From Nitrospinaceae bacterium (GTDB lineage: Bacteria; Nitrospinota; Nitrospinia; Nitrospinales; Nitrospinaceae): DNA of 64,000 nt. The stretch lies in the NCBI GenBank assembly GCA_029261395.1, contig JAJDBJ010000047.1, positions 31,538 through 95,537 on the forward strand. The letters run 5' to 3'. The first letter of the stretch is position 1, and the number at the start of each line of letters is the position of its first letter. The notes under the pieces were generated by a model. The model searched no databases. It was given only the letters and a program-made list of their open reading frames with translations, and was not told where the DNA came from. A program made the translations under genes and the position numbers. Positions 42,095-53,802 of this stretch are shown piece after piece.

Positions 42095-44488
42095 ATGCCG
42101 ATGAATATATGGAAAAATTTATCCCTCCAGTGGAAGATTTCCTCATTATTTTTAGTTACCTTTTTAGTGGCTCTGACGTTAGGCGGATTTTATTCCTATT
42201 CACTTAGCACGGCCAACAAGGATGCCGATGTCATCAATGCTTTAGGGCGGCAACGTATGTTGAGCCAGGCCATGGCCAAATCGGCATTGGGGTACGCGAG
42301 CGCCCAATCCGGGAAATCCACCATCAAACAGCAGATCAGCGATCTGGACCGTTATATCACTCAGATGCGGCAAACTTACACGCAGATTATTGTGGGGCCA
42401 GCGAAAAAAAGTAATTTGGACATCAGTATGGACCCGGTTAATGAAAGCCATCCGGCGATCCCTTTTCCCGCCACCTTCACTCGAATGGTCAATGAGAAAT
42501 TTGGTGAGGGCCGCGCCTTCGGAATCGACATCATTTCAGACCAGCCCATCAATCCAGCAAAGAGTTTGAAAACCCAGACAGACAAAGAAGCCTTTGATTA
42601 TTTAAAAAAATCCAAAAATGAAATCCATAGCGTGATTCAAGAAGAACAGGGGAAATTACTCATGACCTTGTATTCTGCTGACCGTGCGACGGCGGAGGCC
42701 TGTGTGTCGTGCCATATGACCCTGACGGGAAGAAAGTTCAAGATCGGGGATATTCTGGGGATCCGCAAGTATAATTTGATTTTCGCCAATAATGTGAGTG
42801 TTGGACGAGCTGAACTGTACGCCACCCTGGACGAGTACAAGACCGCCCAAAAGATTTTCGATCAAACACTGACTGCTGTTAAAGTCGGAGGCACTTATTC
42901 CACTGACTTGGCGATGCAAAATACAAATCGAATCGAAGGAATCAGCGATCCGACTATTCAGACAATGATTGCCTCAGTTGAAAATAAATTCGATGAATTT
43001 CAGCGCGAAGTGGACTTGCTTGTAAAATCGGAAGTCAATTCCGATCCCTACCGAAAATCAAAAGTAGCTCTGCTGAAACAAGCTAATGAATTACGAGGAC
43101 TCAGCGATCAATTGGTCATGGCTTATACGACCTATTCCAAAAATGAGCAATCTCCCATTCAGTGGATCGTTAATATCTCTATTCTTCTGACAATGCTTTT
43201 ATTGGTTGGAACCGGATATTACTTGCTACGAATGGTAATACGTCCCATCCAAAAAATATCGAAAGTTTTGCAGAACGCTTCCCAGGGTAAGTTGCAGTCT
43301 GAAAACCTGGAAGTCCACAGTAATGATGAAATGGGGATATTAGCCGGTTCCTGCAATAATATGTTTAAAGAATTAAACCGATACATGAACCATTCGGAGG
43401 AAGTTTTAAAAGGCAACCTCAACTCTGATGAGGGTGAGAAGATATTGTCCGGAGAGTTTCAGGAGTCTTTGGATTCCATGTTGATACAGGCGAAGGCCAA
43501 GGTTCAGGCCGAGATTCGAGAAAAACAATTCACCGAAAACCTGAAACGTATTTTGGGGCAAGTCACTGTAAACGCCAACACCTTGACCGGCGCATCCGAA
43601 GAATTGTCAGCGACCAGCCAACAAATGGCCAGCAATGCGGAGGAAACCTCCGTCCAGGCCGATTCCGTTTCGTCTGCCGCTGAACAGGTTTCAGCCAGCA
43701 TCAATGCAGTAGCAACCGGGTCTGAAGAGCTTGAAGCCAGCATCCGGGAAATCGCCAAAAATGCGGCTCAGGCGGCACAGGTTACATCCGAGGCGGTTAC
43801 TATGGCTGAAACCACCAACACCACCATTTCTAAACTGGGAAACAGTAGCTCGCAAATTGGTCAGGTAATCCAAGTGATCACCACCATAGCCGAACAAACT
43901 AATCTGCTTGCCCTCAACGCCACCATCGAAGCGGCACGCGCTGGGGAAGCGGGTAAGGGATTCGCCGTGGTGGCGAACGAGGTTAAGGAGTTGGCCAATC
44001 AAACTGCGGAAGCTACAAAAGATATCCGTGATAAAATTCAGGACATTCAGTCCAATACCAGCGGTGCCATTGATGATATCAGTCAAATCACAGAAATCAT
44101 CAACCAGATCAATGATATTGCCAACACCATTGCGAGCTCCGTTGAAGAGCAAACGGCGACGACTTCTGAAATCTCCCGAAGCGTTAATGAGGCCTCCAAA
44201 GGTACTGATGAAATTACATCAAATATTTCTGGAGTCGCCCAGGCCGCTCAAAGCACTTCTCAAGGAGCCTCCGATTCCCAAAAATCTGCTGAGGAACTAT
44301 CACTCATGGCGATAGAGCTTCAAGAACTCGTGACCAATTTTAATATGAATGATAGCCACACCTCGTTGACAAAGAGTGCGCTACTTGAAAAAGAGCAGAG
44401 CGTCGATGGCTCATCTCACGGACAGGAGTTATCGGAAGTCATAAAGATGCTAAAAAAGACGCCTGCGGACAGGGGACGCGACCATTGA
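42095..44488 (+). CDS. Methyl-accepting chemotaxis protein with a periplasmic c-type heme site
   Basis: A 797-residue chemoreceptor. TM1 covers about 15-37. The periplasmic part begins like PilJ ([20 protein letters not shown]) and continues with a DUF3365/Tll0287-like sensor carrying one covalent heme motif CVSCH (203-207). TM2 is near 367-388, followed by HAMP ([20 protein letters not shown]). A long signalling helix ends in the conserved hairpin ([20 protein letters not shown] and [13 protein letters not shown]). It should sense redox state or a heme ligand such as NO or O2. ATG 42101 is an alternative start. Monocistronic, facing convergent glnE. Confidence 0.93.
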   Translation: MPMNIWKNLSLQWKISSLFLVTFLVALTLGGFYSYSLSTANKDADVINALGRQRMLSQAMAKSALGYASAQSGKSTIKQQISDLDRYITQMRQTYTQIIVGPAKKSNLDISMDPVNESHPAIPFPATFTRMVNEKFGEGRAFGIDIISDQPINPAKSLKTQTDKEAFDYLKKSKNEIHSVIQEEQGKLLMTLYSADRATAEACVSCHMTLTGRKFKIGDILGIRKYNLIFANNVSVGRAELYATLDEYKTAQKIFDQTLTAVKVGGTYSTDLAMQNTNRIEGISDPTIQTMIASVENKFDEFQREVDLLVKSEVNSDPYRKSKVALLKQANELRGLSDQLVMAYTTYSKNEQSPIQWIVNISILLTMLLLVGTGYYLLRMVIRPIQKISKVLQNASQGKLQSENLEVHSNDEMGILAGSCNNMFKELNRYMNHSEEVLKGNLNSDEGEKILSGEFQESLDSMLIQAKAKVQAEIREKQFTENLKRILGQVTVNANTLTGASEELSATSQQMASNAEETSVQADSVSSAAEQVSASINAVATGSEELEASIREIAKNAAQAAQVTSEAVTMAETTNTTISKLGNSSSQIGQVIQVITTIAEQTNLLALNATIEAARAGEAGKGFAVVANEVKELANQTAEATKDIRDKIQDIQSNTSGAIDDISQITEIINQINDIANTIASSVEEQTATTSEISRSVNEASKGTDEITSNISGVAQAAQSTSQGASDSQKSAEELSLMAIELQELVTNFNMNDSHTSLTKSALLEKEQSVDGSSHGQELSEVIKMLKKTPADRGRDH

Positions 44489-44501
44489 AACTGATGGTCT
44501 G

Positions 44502-47500
44502 TCAGAGAGAAGTGCGGAGAAGGATGTCCAGGTTGGCCTTGTAAAAATTCCTGACATCCTCTGTGGTCTTTTTATAATCTTTCTTAAAGGCCTCGGCTTC
44601 TTCTGAAAAATTTTCACCCGAGTAACCCGTCAGCCTTGCCAAAATTGCCAATTCCTGGTCATCCTTCGGTAAATGACTGGAGTATTGCTCTGACAATAAC
44701 CGCAGGGCGCACTCCACATTTCTCAAAAAATGATAGTGCTTTCCCAGGTTCGCGGCCTGACGATCATCCAATATGCCGTAATTCGATAACAAGTGAATAT
44801 TCTTGAAAGTGTTGCCGCTCCGTAATTTGGGATTGCGGTGACCGTGCATCAACTGCAACACTTGAACCGAGAACTCAATATCCGCCAAGCCGCCTGCCCC
44901 CAATTTTACATTGATTCCTTTTTTCGCCTCCTGCGCCAATTCCGTTTCCATGCGATCCCGCAGTCGAGAAATTTCAATTAACGAACCGTATTCCAACTTG
45001 GGCTGGTAGGTAAAATTATGCGCCAGCTCGATAAATTTTTTGCCCACTTCAGGGGAACCCGCTATGAAGCGAGCCCGCGTCATCGCCTGTTGCTCCCAGA
45101 TTTTACCGCGTGTCTCAAAATAATCCCTGTAACCCTGAAGCGACAACACCAGCGCCCCCCGGCTTCCCTCGGGACGCAGGTCGGTATCAATTTCGTAAGG
45201 CGAGGGCACCGAAGTCATCATTGAATTCAACTGAAAAATCTTCTGCGCGAGGGATGCATACGTGGAAATCAAATCTTCCGAATGCGACACTCCTTCCTCG
45301 GTCATCTCTTCTTCGTATACGAAGACCACATCCAGATCTGAACCGAAATTGATTTCATGCCCGCCCAGTTTTCCCAATCCTATAATGGCAAATTTGTCCG
45401 GCAGGTTGCCGTTGCCTTCTACCTGCCTCAATTCCTCCCTCGCCAGCTGATAAACCGTTTGCAGGTAAATATCGGCCAGGTTCGACAAATCCGCCAGCGT
45501 ACCCGGAACATCTGTTTCATGAATCATGAACCTCAACCCAATGCGAAGTTCCTCACCTTGTTTGAATTGTCGGAGGCAAATATTTTTTTCAGAGGGCTCC
45601 GAAACCGCCGACATACCGATATTCAGTTCCTCCATCATCATCGCCGGGGTTTTATAAAGATACAGCGATTCCTGATTTGAAATGACATCGATCAGATTCG
45701 GCTGTTTGATCAGTAGAATGGACAGAACGCTACTGGATCCGAACAGAATCAGAAGAATCTCCAGAAATTTATGGTTGTCGTGAAAAATGGTTAAATAGGT
45801 TTCGCGGGCGTGGCTGGCCTCCATAAAGCGTACCAGATAATCCACCGCGGCATCCGGATCAGGAACCTTTCGACACAGATCCAACAGTGTGGGCAAAATC
45901 GCATAAAAGGTTTGGATGCTTTTCTCGCTGGAGTGGGACAATTCCGGACCATCGCGTAGCGTTTCTAAAAACTTAAAAGTGCGCTTGGTACTCCTGAAAG
46001 GATAGTCTTCCAGAGTCTCTTCTGAAAACCGCCCCTCCAGCTCGCGTTCGGTGGCCCATTGCCGGGCGGTAGCACCTGCCGCTTTCTGGTCCTTGTCTTC
46101 GGCGAACAACTGGGAGTACATGGTCCCGACAAATTGCGTATGCCGCTCAAATTCCTGATTCAACTGTGCCACCAACTCTGGACGGGTGCCGCCCTGAAAA
46201 CCCATTTTTCTGGCCAGGATCGCCAGATTCTTTTCGTCCTTCGGCAGGTGGTAGGTTTGCAGGCCAAAAGAAATCTGCACCCGGTTTTCAATATTACGCA
46301 GGAAGATGTAAGCATCGCGGAGTTTTTCATATTCCTCGTTCGTCAGGAATCCGCGATCGTTTAATTTTTTAATCAGAGTGGAGGTATTGGGATCCCGCAA
46401 ACTCTGGTCGCGACCTCCGAACAACAGCTGGTAGGACTGCACGGTAAATTCCACTTCCCGGATTCCGCCATATCCCAACTTGATGTGCCCTTTTTCCAAC
46501 TGCTTCTGCTTTAAGTTGAGGTCCACTTTTTTCTTGAGGGATTTGACCTCGTCGATGGCGTTGAAGTCCAAGCTACTGCGGTAAACAAACGGTCGGATCA
46601 TGGTCAAAAATTCCGTACCCAGAGCCTGGCTTCCGGCAGAGACTCGCGCTTTGATGAGCGCTTGCCGTTCCCAAGTGCGTCCCCAGGACTCATAATAAGT
46701 TTCACAACTGGTGAGAGAATTGACCAGCTCCCCGCTTTTCCCTTCCGGTCGTAAATCGAGATCGACTCGAAACACATTACCGTCTGAAGTGATTTCGTGA
46801 AGGGCTTTAGTAATCGACTGCCCCAGCTTGGTGTGAAATTCATGATTGCTGAGGGTGGTCTGCCCGTTGCCCGCAAGGGTCTCACCCATGCTGGAGGTAT
46901 AAATGTAGATCAAGTCAATGTCCGAGCTGTAGTTGAGCTCCCGCCCACCCAGCTTACCCATGGACAAGATGGCGAATTCCGATTCCCTGACATTGCCGTC
47001 TACGTCCTCGAACATGGGCGTGCCGTATTTCTCTTTGAGGTTTTTAATCGAATATTCGTAAGCCACCTGCAGACAGACATCGGCCAAATCTGATAGACCT
47101 TCGACATTTTCGCGCAAACTCACCAGCCCCATCAAATCGCGCAAACCCAGGCGGATATACTCTCGTTTTTTAAATTTTCTCAGGAGGGATGGAATTTTGT
47201 CGGTCAATTCATCGGTACCTGCCAACTTGTAAAAATCCCGGTACAGTACATCCCGGGTTTTGGGTTTGGTTAGTGTCTCGGGATCGCTCAACCAATCGAC
47301 ATACGAAGGATTACTCAACAAGGCATCGGTCAACATCTGGCTCCCTGAAAAGAGCAAGGTCAACGCATTTAACAAGAAGGGCGAGGAGGACAACTGAGAG
47401 TACAAATGATCCTTATCCACAATATCTTCGGTCAGGCGTTGAAAATTATTAAGCGCGATATCCGCGTTATACGATTGAGATAACTGGTTCAGGAATGAAG

Positions 47501-47672
47501 AAAAAAACTTAGGGTACAGTTCTGCAAAATGGCTCTGTTGTCTCAACGCGATGAGAATCCGCCAGGCATTTTCCGGTTGTTCAAAACCAATCTCGGCCAG
47601 TGCCGCTTCAAGCTCATCATTCCAAGGCTTGTTTGCCAACAGCCAGGATTCCAACGTATTTAAATCATTCAT
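44502..47672 (-). CDS. glnE: Bifunctional glutamine synthetase adenylyltransferase / adenylyl-removing enzyme
   Basis: A 1056-residue two-module enzyme that adds and removes AMP on glutamine synthetase. Both nucleotidyltransferase domains retain the acidic signature: GGRELNYSSDIDLIYIY in the N-terminal (de-adenylylating) half and GGHEINFGSDLDVVFVYEEE in the C-terminal (adenylylating) half. Each is followed by a PII-uridylyltransferase-like helical domain. Length is slightly above the usual about 950. It sits directly downstream of glnA on the same strand, separated by a terminator, with glnB beyond. Confidence 0.96.
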   Translation of the reverse strand: MNDLNTLESWLLANKPWNDELEAALAEIGFEQPENAWRILIALRQQSHFAELYPKFFSSFLNQLSQSYNADIALNNFQRLTEDIVDKDHLYSQLSSSPFLLNALTLLFSGSQMLTDALLSNPSYVDWLSDPETLTKPKTRDVLYRDFYKLAGTDELTDKIPSLLRKFKKREYIRLGLRDLMGLVSLRENVEGLSDLADVCLQVAYEYSIKNLKEKYGTPMFEDVDGNVRESEFAILSMGKLGGRELNYSSDIDLIYIYTSSMGETLAGNGQTTLSNHEFHTKLGQSITKALHEITSDGNVFRVDLDLRPEGKSGELVNSLTSCETYYESWGRTWERQALIKARVSAGSQALGTEFLTMIRPFVYRSSLDFNAIDEVKSLKKKVDLNLKQKQLEKGHIKLGYGGIREVEFTVQSYQLLFGGRDQSLRDPNTSTLIKKLNDRGFLTNEEYEKLRDAYIFLRNIENRVQISFGLQTYHLPKDEKNLAILARKMGFQGGTRPELVAQLNQEFERHTQFVGTMYSQLFAEDKDQKAAGATARQWATERELEGRFSEETLEDYPFRSTKRTFKFLETLRDGPELSHSSEKSIQTFYAILPTLLDLCRKVPDPDAAVDYLVRFMEASHARETYLTIFHDNHKFLEILLILFGSSSVLSILLIKQPNLIDVISNQESLYLYKTPAMMMEELNIGMSAVSEPSEKNICLRQFKQGEELRIGLRFMIHETDVPGTLADLSNLADIYLQTVYQLAREELRQVEGNGNLPDKFAIIGLGKLGGHEINFGSDLDVVFVYEEEMTEEGVSHSEDLISTYASLAQKIFQLNSMMTSVPSPYEIDTDLRPEGSRGALVLSLQGYRDYFETRGKIWEQQAMTRARFIAGSPEVGKKFIELAHNFTYQPKLEYGSLIEISRLRDRMETELAQEAKKGINVKLGAGGLADIEFSVQVLQLMHGHRNPKLRSGNTFKNIHLLSNYGILDDRQAANLGKHYHFLRNVECALRLLSEQYSSHLPKDDQELAILARLTGYSGENFSEEAEAFKKDYKKTTEDVRNFYKANLDILLRTSL

Positions 47673-47716
47673 TCAGAACCATTGTTTAGGGTGACTTGCT
47701 TTCGCCAATTTAGCAT

Positions 47717-47746
47717 AAAAAAACCCCCTGGGGAAAACCCAGGGGG
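47717..47746 (-). terminator. Rho-independent terminator downstream of glnA
   Basis: On the minus strand CCCCCTGGG, a TTTTC loop, CCCAGGGGG, then seven T. A nine-pair GC stem; very strong. It separates glnA from glnE. Confidence 0.9.
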
Positions 47747-47799
47747 CTTATCAATTGAAAAAACTTATAGCGTCAAACTCAGAAGAATCCCTGCTGTCA

Positions 47800-49212
47800 T
47801 TAAATATCGTAGTACAGGTGAAACTCATAAGGATGAGGCCGCAATCGCATTTCGTCGATTTCGTGCTCCCGCTTGTAGGAAATCCAGCGGTCGATCACAT
47901 CCTGAGTAAACACATCCCCTTTTAACAGGAACTGATGGTCTTCTTCCAAGGCATTCAAAGATTCATCGAGAGAAGCGGGAAGCCGGGGAATGTCCGCCAG
48001 CTCTTCCGGCCCCAGGGCGTAAATATCTTTATCCAAGGGTTCACCCGGGTCGATTTTGTTTTCGATACCGTCCAGCCCCGCCATCATCATGGCTGAAAAA
48101 GCAAGATAGCCATTGGAGGAAGCATCCGGAAAACGAGCTTCCATACGTTTGGCCTTCGGGCTGGGCGAATACATGGGAATACGAATCGCGGCACTCCGGT
48201 TACGACTGGAGTATGCCAGGTTGACCGGGGCTTCAAAGCCGGGAACCAACCGTTTGTACGAATTAATGGTCGGTGCCACAATAGCCGCCAAAGCTCGTGC
48301 ATGCTTCAAAATCCCGCCGATGTAGTGCATTCCAATTTCGCTGAATCCAGCATATCCGTTTCCTGCAAACAACGGCTTACCGCCCTTCCAGATACTTTGA
48401 TGAACATGCATACCGGAACCGTTATCTCCATAAATGGGTTTGGGCATAAAGGTCGCGGTTTTGTTATGCCGGTTAGCTACATTTTTGACGATGTATTTGT
48501 ACCACATAAGATTGTCGGCGCATTTGACCAGAGAGGAAAACCGCATGGCGATTTCGCACTGTCCACCCGAGGCAACTTCATGATGGTGGCACTCCATGGG
48601 GATGCCGATTCTTTCCATCAACTGCATCATTTCGGTACGAATATCATGCAGGCTATCACTGGGCGCAACCGGAAAGTAACCTTCCTTATAACGAGGTTTG
48701 TAGCCAAGATTGGGACCTTCATCACGACCGGTGTTCCAGTTCCCCTCGCTGGAGTCCACAAAGTAAGCGGCGTGGTTGATATCGGATTCATAGCGAACAT
48801 CATCAAAGATGAAAAATTCAGGCTCGGGGCCAAAGTAGGCGGCATCGCCGATACCCGTCGACTTAAGATAGGCTTCCGCTTTCATCGCGATGTTTCTGGG
48901 ATCGCGGGAGTACTTCTCTTTGGTGATGGGATCCACAATGCTACCGATCATGCTCAAAGTCGGAACTTTTGGGAAAGGGTCCATCACGCCGGTGTCGGCA
49001 TTGGGGATCACCAACATATCACTGGCGTTGATGGCCTGCCATCCGCGGATACTGGATCCGTCAAATCCCAACCCCTCATCAAACAAATGCTCCACCAATT
49101 CACTCATGGGAACGGTAAAATGTTGCCAGGTTCCCAGCAGATCCATAAATTTTAAATCCACGACCTCGGCGTTGTTCTTCTTCGCAAAATCAATTACCTC
49201 TTTCGGTGTCAT
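47800..49212 (-). CDS. glnA: Glutamine synthetase, type I
   Basis: A 470-residue GSI subunit. Start [12 protein letters not shown] at ATG 49212 is backed by GAGGAG eight bases upstream. Signature sequences: [50 protein letters not shown], and the adenylylation-site region [10 protein letters not shown] (Tyr near residue 400), matching control by GlnE next door. Catalyses ATP-dependent glutamate plus ammonia to glutamine. Upstream glnB is 100 bp away on the same strand. Confidence 0.97.
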   Translation of the reverse strand: MTPKEVIDFAKKNNAEVVDLKFMDLLGTWQHFTVPMSELVEHLFDEGLGFDGSSIRGWQAINASDMLVIPNADTGVMDPFPKVPTLSMIGSIVDPITKEKYSRDPRNIAMKAEAYLKSTGIGDAAYFGPEPEFFIFDDVRYESDINHAAYFVDSSEGNWNTGRDEGPNLGYKPRYKEGYFPVAPSDSLHDIRTEMMQLMERIGIPMECHHHEVASGGQCEIAMRFSSLVKCADNLMWYKYIVKNVANRHNKTATFMPKPIYGDNGSGMHVHQSIWKGGKPLFAGNGYAGFSEIGMHYIGGILKHARALAAIVAPTINSYKRLVPGFEAPVNLAYSSRNRSAAIRIPMYSPSPKAKRMEARFPDASSNGYLAFSAMMMAGLDGIENKIDPGEPLDKDIYALGPEELADIPRLPASLDESLNALEEDHQFLLKGDVFTQDVIDRWISYKREHEIDEMRLRPHPYEFHLYYDI

Positions 49213-49311
49213 TAGGCTTGCTCCTCGCTTCACAAAAATATTTAAAAATTAGTCTCGTATATTCACTGATCCAAAGTCAAAAGCTCCAACCCATACAAAA
49301 TATCAAACCGC

Positions 49312-50036
<725 letters not shown>

Positions 50037-50681
50037 TTATGACCTCTCACACGTTTGTGTGATTTGATTCAGGAGATCGGTCAATTCGTCCTGTTTTTGC
50101 CGGATGGTTTCCTGGTCCGCGTCTCGAGGCACGGTGATGGGGGGGCCATAATTGAGCGTCACTTTTGAAAAGGGGAGCGGAAGGATGAACCGGTCCCAAC
50201 TGGAAAACTCGTATTTGGGATGAGCATCGTAAGTCAGGGTATATATCGGCGCTCCGGTGATGCGCGCCAATTGTACCGATCCTGCCTGGGCGACATGCCG
50301 GGGCCCACGAGATCCATCAGGAATGATCACCACTTTCAAATCTTTCTTTAAAAGACCAATACATTCACGTGTGCCCGGCAAGGTTCTTTTAAACGAAGAC
50401 CCCCGAACCACTTTGTAACCGAACATCTTACCCACATTGGCGATCAGGTCGCCATCTTTACTGGGACTGACCAGCATGTGATACTTATGCAATCCCCGAA
50501 AATGATAAAAAATATAAAACAGATGGGAATGCCAAAAGGTATAAAGAGCCTTTCCCGGTTTTTCGCGAAGATCGCGCTCGATTTCAGGATTTAAAACTTC
50601 CTTCCTGAGAGTCATGCACCACAGATGGATCACCACCCATAATATGGGAGGCAGGACCGTATTAAACAAAAATGCTTTCAT
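50037..50681 (-). CDS. DUF374 / lysophospholipid acyltransferase-like protein
   Basis: A 214-residue protein with an N-terminal hydrophobic helix (FNTVLPPILWVVIHLWCM). Family motifs are LYTFWHSHLFYIFYHFRG, VSPSKDGDLIANVGKMFGYK, VRGSSFKRTLPGTRECIGLL and IPDGSRGPRHVAQAGSVQLA. The family is related to LpxL-type acyltransferases and is often found with lipid A genes. Overlaps lpxB by four bases (ATGA), so it is the last gene of the envelope operon and may act on lipid A or a lipid precursor. Confidence 0.9.
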   Translation of the reverse strand: MKAFLFNTVLPPILWVVIHLWCMTLRKEVLNPEIERDLREKPGKALYTFWHSHLFYIFYHFRGLHKYHMLVSPSKDGDLIANVGKMFGYKVVRGSSFKRTLPGTRECIGLLKKDLKVVIIPDGSRGPRHVAQAGSVQLARITGAPIYTLTYDAHPKYEFSSWDRFILPLPFSKVTLNYGPPITVPRDADQETIRQKQDELTDLLNQITQTCERS

Positions 50682-51841
50682 TGCGAACTCGACGAAAGGT
50701 TCATGGAGTCCGCCATACTGCGGGCGATGCGATCCACCACCCCAGGTGCCCCGAGGGATGCACGAACTTTCTGCAACCGATTCCTCACCGCGCGGGCTTG
50801 TTCCGGATCCTTCAATACTTTCAACGCTTCGGCGGCGATCCGTTCCGGGGTCACCTGCTCGTTCAGCAATTCGGGCACCACTTCATCCTCAGCCACTATG
50901 TTGATCAGGCCGAAGTGGGTGATATTGGTGAGAAATTTGGCGAGAAAATAAGTGAGAGGGTGAACCCTGTAAATAATTACCATGGGAACGGTGAACAGAC
51001 CCGCTTCCAGAGTGGATGAACCGGAAGCCATGATGAGCGCATCACTGCAATTCATCACGTCATAATTTCTCCCGGTCACCATCTTGATATTCAGAGGATT
51101 GTCTCCCAGTCTTTGCCGGATGATCTCAGGATCGATACTGTCCGCTACTGGCAACAGGAACTGACACTGTCCCAATTCTTTTTGAATAATGCCGGCGGCA
51201 CCCACCATATCACCCAGCAGGTAATTGATCTCGCTCATGCGACTTCCCGGAAGCAGACCTACGGTTTTGACAGCGGGATCTAATCCGAAATCCTGAAGCG
51301 CCTGTTCACGGGAAACCTGCGGCTGGACAATATCGATAAAGGGGTGCCCCAGATACTCGACATCGACACGGGCCTCGCGGAAAATTTCTTCTTCGAAAGG
51401 CAGAATGACATACATTTTACTCACGGTTTCGCGAATGGTATTCACCCGGCCCTTGCGCGAAGCCCACACCTGCGGGCTGATATAAAACAGTGCCGGGCAA
51501 TCCCATTGCTTGCATACTTTGGCGAGCTTCAAATTGAAAAAGGGATAGTTGATCAGAATCGCGGCGCGATATTTGCCCTTGGCGATTTCGCGAGACAATT
51601 TGCGGTAGACTTCAATGTGGTGCCACAGGCCGCTCACAAATTCGAACAAACCCATGCCTCCCATGCGGCTGATGTCATACAGGGTGCTAACACCGGCTTC
51701 CTGCATGTGCTTTCCACCGACGCCTTCAAATTGGAGTTGCGGATATTGGGCCTTCAGAGCTCGCACCAGATGGCCGCCATGCAGATCACCGGATGCTTCT
51801 CCGGCAACGATCAGAATTTGATCCGAATCTGAATTGGCCAA
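50678..51841 (-). CDS. lpxB: Lipid-A-disaccharide synthase
   Basis: A 387-residue GT19 glycosyltransferase joining UDP-diacylglucosamine and lipid X. Motifs: VAGEASGDLHGGHLVRALKA, FNLKLAKVCKQWDCPALFYI, YISPQVWASRKGR, PLPFEEE-like LPFEEEIF and LLPGSRMSEI. It starts with TTG (GAGGAA upstream). Located between lpxI and the DUF374 gene on the minus strand. Confidence 0.96.
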   Translation of the reverse strand: MANSDSDQILIVAGEASGDLHGGHLVRALKAQYPQLQFEGVGGKHMQEAGVSTLYDISRMGGMGLFEFVSGLWHHIEVYRKLSREIAKGKYRAAILINYPFFNLKLAKVCKQWDCPALFYISPQVWASRKGRVNTIRETVSKMYVILPFEEEIFREARVDVEYLGHPFIDIVQPQVSREQALQDFGLDPAVKTVGLLPGSRMSEINYLLGDMVGAAGIIQKELGQCQFLLPVADSIDPEIIRQRLGDNPLNIKMVTGRNYDVMNCSDALIMASGSSTLEAGLFTVPMVIIYRVHPLTYFLAKFLTNITHFGLINIVAEDEVVPELLNEQVTPERIAAEALKVLKDPEQARAVRNRLQKVRASLGAPGVVDRIARSMADSMNLSSSSQ

Positions 51842-51907
51842 TGGGATTCCTCTATACCTAAAGATTTTTTCAACGGATGCGTCTTGGGAACCGGGCGAAC
51901 GCTCCGA

Positions 51908-52723
51908 TCAGACGCACACAATGGAAATGCCTGCCCGGTCGGCCTGCTCCACCACCTTGTCGCGTTCTACAATCATGATTCTCCCTGCCTCTATCGCCAC
52001 CACCGTTGCCTTGCCTTTGATCATTCGCTCCAAAGTCTGCATACCGATGCCGGGACTGTCGAAACGATAATCCTGATGGGTCCGGCTGACTTTGATCACG
52101 GCACACTTTCCCTGACCGAGGTCACATCCCCGCTCAATGGTCTGATCCGTGCCTTCCACCGCTTCCACCGCAATCACCGTTTTATTCTTAACCACGATGG
52201 TTTGGCCAATTTCCTGGTCCGCCATGTAACGCGCAATGGGAAAACCAAATTCGATATCTTCCAGTTCCTTTTCCGAAGGTTGCCGGCGGGTCAACACCCC
52301 TTTTTCCGGATAGAGCTCTTTCATATACTCCATCTGATCCAGCACCTTGAAACCTCGGCTCTCGATCTCTTCGATGATCTTTAACATCACGGTTTTGTCC
52401 TGGTGGGTCCGGAACGACATGATCAATTTGAGGGTTTCAAGATCGAACAGCTGTGGCTTGAAAATCATTTTCTTTTCCACTTTGCCGATGATCAGAATCT
52501 TTTCGACTTTTTCTTTTTCCAGGGTCTTTAAAATTTTCCCGGATTTGGCGAGACTGATGGAATAATTTTTTTCGACGAAAGGTTTCAGGCGGGCATCTAT
52601 TTCATCGGTGAAGGCAACGGAAACGATGCGGACCCCATTCTCGTGTGCTTTTTTTGCGAAGTAAACGGGTATTTCACCGGCCCCGGCGATCAGGCCGATG
52701 CGTTGAGCAGCCAGGGTATTCAT
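51908..52723 (-). CDS. lpxI: UDP-2,3-diacylglucosamine pyrophosphatase LpxI
   Basis: A 271-residue DUF1009/LpxI enzyme releasing lipid X from UDP-2,3-diacylglucosamine. Sequences typical of the family: IGLIAGAGEIPVYFAKKA, ILIIGKVEKKMIF, GIGMQTLERMI and VVAIEAGRIMIVERDKVV. It replaces LpxH, as in many non-gamma proteobacterial lineages. In the operon between Gfo/Idh and lpxB. Confidence 0.95.
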   Translation of the reverse strand: MNTLAAQRIGLIAGAGEIPVYFAKKAHENGVRIVSVAFTDEIDARLKPFVEKNYSISLAKSGKILKTLEKEKVEKILIIGKVEKKMIFKPQLFDLETLKLIMSFRTHQDKTVMLKIIEEIESRGFKVLDQMEYMKELYPEKGVLTRRQPSEKELEDIEFGFPIARYMADQEIGQTIVVKNKTVIAVEAVEGTDQTIERGCDLGQGKCAVIKVSRTHQDYRFDSPGIGMQTLERMIKGKATVVAIEAGRIMIVERDKVVEQADRAGISIVCV

Positions 52724-52830
52724 AAAATGAAGTTACCAGGAAAGATATTCTTAAATGATTGCGGCGAGCACAACCCCGGCTCTTGTTCGCCGGGTCCGCA
52801 TGAGTGGAACAGGTCCATTGCACTTCTGTA

Positions 52831-53802
52831 TTAATGGTGGGTTCTTTTTTGCTTGTTAAATTCTTCCATAATTCCCAATGCAATTTCCAGGGAGTACAAT
52901 TCGTTGTCGACCGCGACTTTACGCGGAGTCCCGTTTTTAACGCAATCGAGAAAATGCTGGATTTCCAATTTCAGCGGATTGTCCTTATGCACAAAAATTC
53001 GTTCGATCAGGGATTCCTGTTTGTAGCGGAGGGAGTCCTTGGTCAACATGTAGTCCGAAGAAGACTGGCGATGAACGTATATTTCCTGATCCGTATAATC
53101 CAGAATGATATAGGAGGACTTCTCTGTAATGGACAGGGTACGTTCTTTGTTTTGAGAAGCGCGGCTGGCGAGAATGCTGGCGATACAGCCGTTTTCAAAT
53201 TCCAATTGAACACTGACCACATCGTCTTTTTTCGAAAAGACCGATTTGCCCATCACATTCATCCGGCAAACTTTTGAGTCGATAAGGTTTAGAATAATAT
53301 CGATATCATGGATCATGGTATCCAGCACCACACTGTCATCCTTCATGCGCTCGACAAAAGGCCCCATTCGTTTGCATTCGACCAGAATAGGTTCGTCCAC
53401 CAGCTTGTGAAGTTCTTGCACGGCTCCGTTGAACCGCTCGACATGACCGATATGCAAAATAAGATTTTTGGAGTCTGCCAGACTGAACAGTTCGCGGGCA
53501 TGCTCCAGATTATCGGAGCAAGGTTTTTCCAACAGCACATGAACGCCGGCATTCAGAACTTCCTTGCCGATCTGATAATGCAGTTTGGTGGGAACCGCAA
53601 CCACTGCGACATCCACCTGTTTGAGCATTTCGTTGAGATCCTTAAAATAAGGAACGCCATAGCGTTCGCTGATCACACGGCCGCGCTCTTCGCTGGCATC
53701 TGAAATGCCCTTCAATTCCACATCACGGTTTTCAGACAGAATACCCACGTGGTATTCGCCCATTTTACCGACGCCTAAAACTCCTGCTTTAATACGGCTC
53801 AT
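52831..53802 (-). CDS. Gfo/Idh/MocA-family oxidoreductase in the lipid A operon
   Basis: A 323-residue NAD-dependent sugar oxidoreductase. N-terminal Rossmann motif GVLGVGKMGEYHVGIL, then VVAVPTKLHYQIGKEVL, LLEKPCSDN (catalytic Lys) and GHVERFNGAVQELHKLV; the active-site DTMIHDIDIIL carries the usual Asp-x3-His. It begins immediately after the lpxA stop. A similar neighbour in some bacteria (GnnA) oxidises UDP-GlcNAc for 2,3-diamino lipid A; its aminotransferase partner GnnB is not in the window, so that role is only possible. Confidence 0.88.
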   Translation of the reverse strand: MSRIKAGVLGVGKMGEYHVGILSENRDVELKGISDASEERGRVISERYGVPYFKDLNEMLKQVDVAVVAVPTKLHYQIGKEVLNAGVHVLLEKPCSDNLEHARELFSLADSKNLILHIGHVERFNGAVQELHKLVDEPILVECKRMGPFVERMKDDSVVLDTMIHDIDIILNLIDSKVCRMNVMGKSVFSKKDDVVSVQLEFENGCIASILASRASQNKERTLSITEKSSYIILDYTDQEIYVHRQSSSDYMLTKDSLRYKQESLIERIFVHKDNPLKLEIQHFLDCVKNGTPRKVAVDNELYSLEIALGIMEEFNKQKRTHH

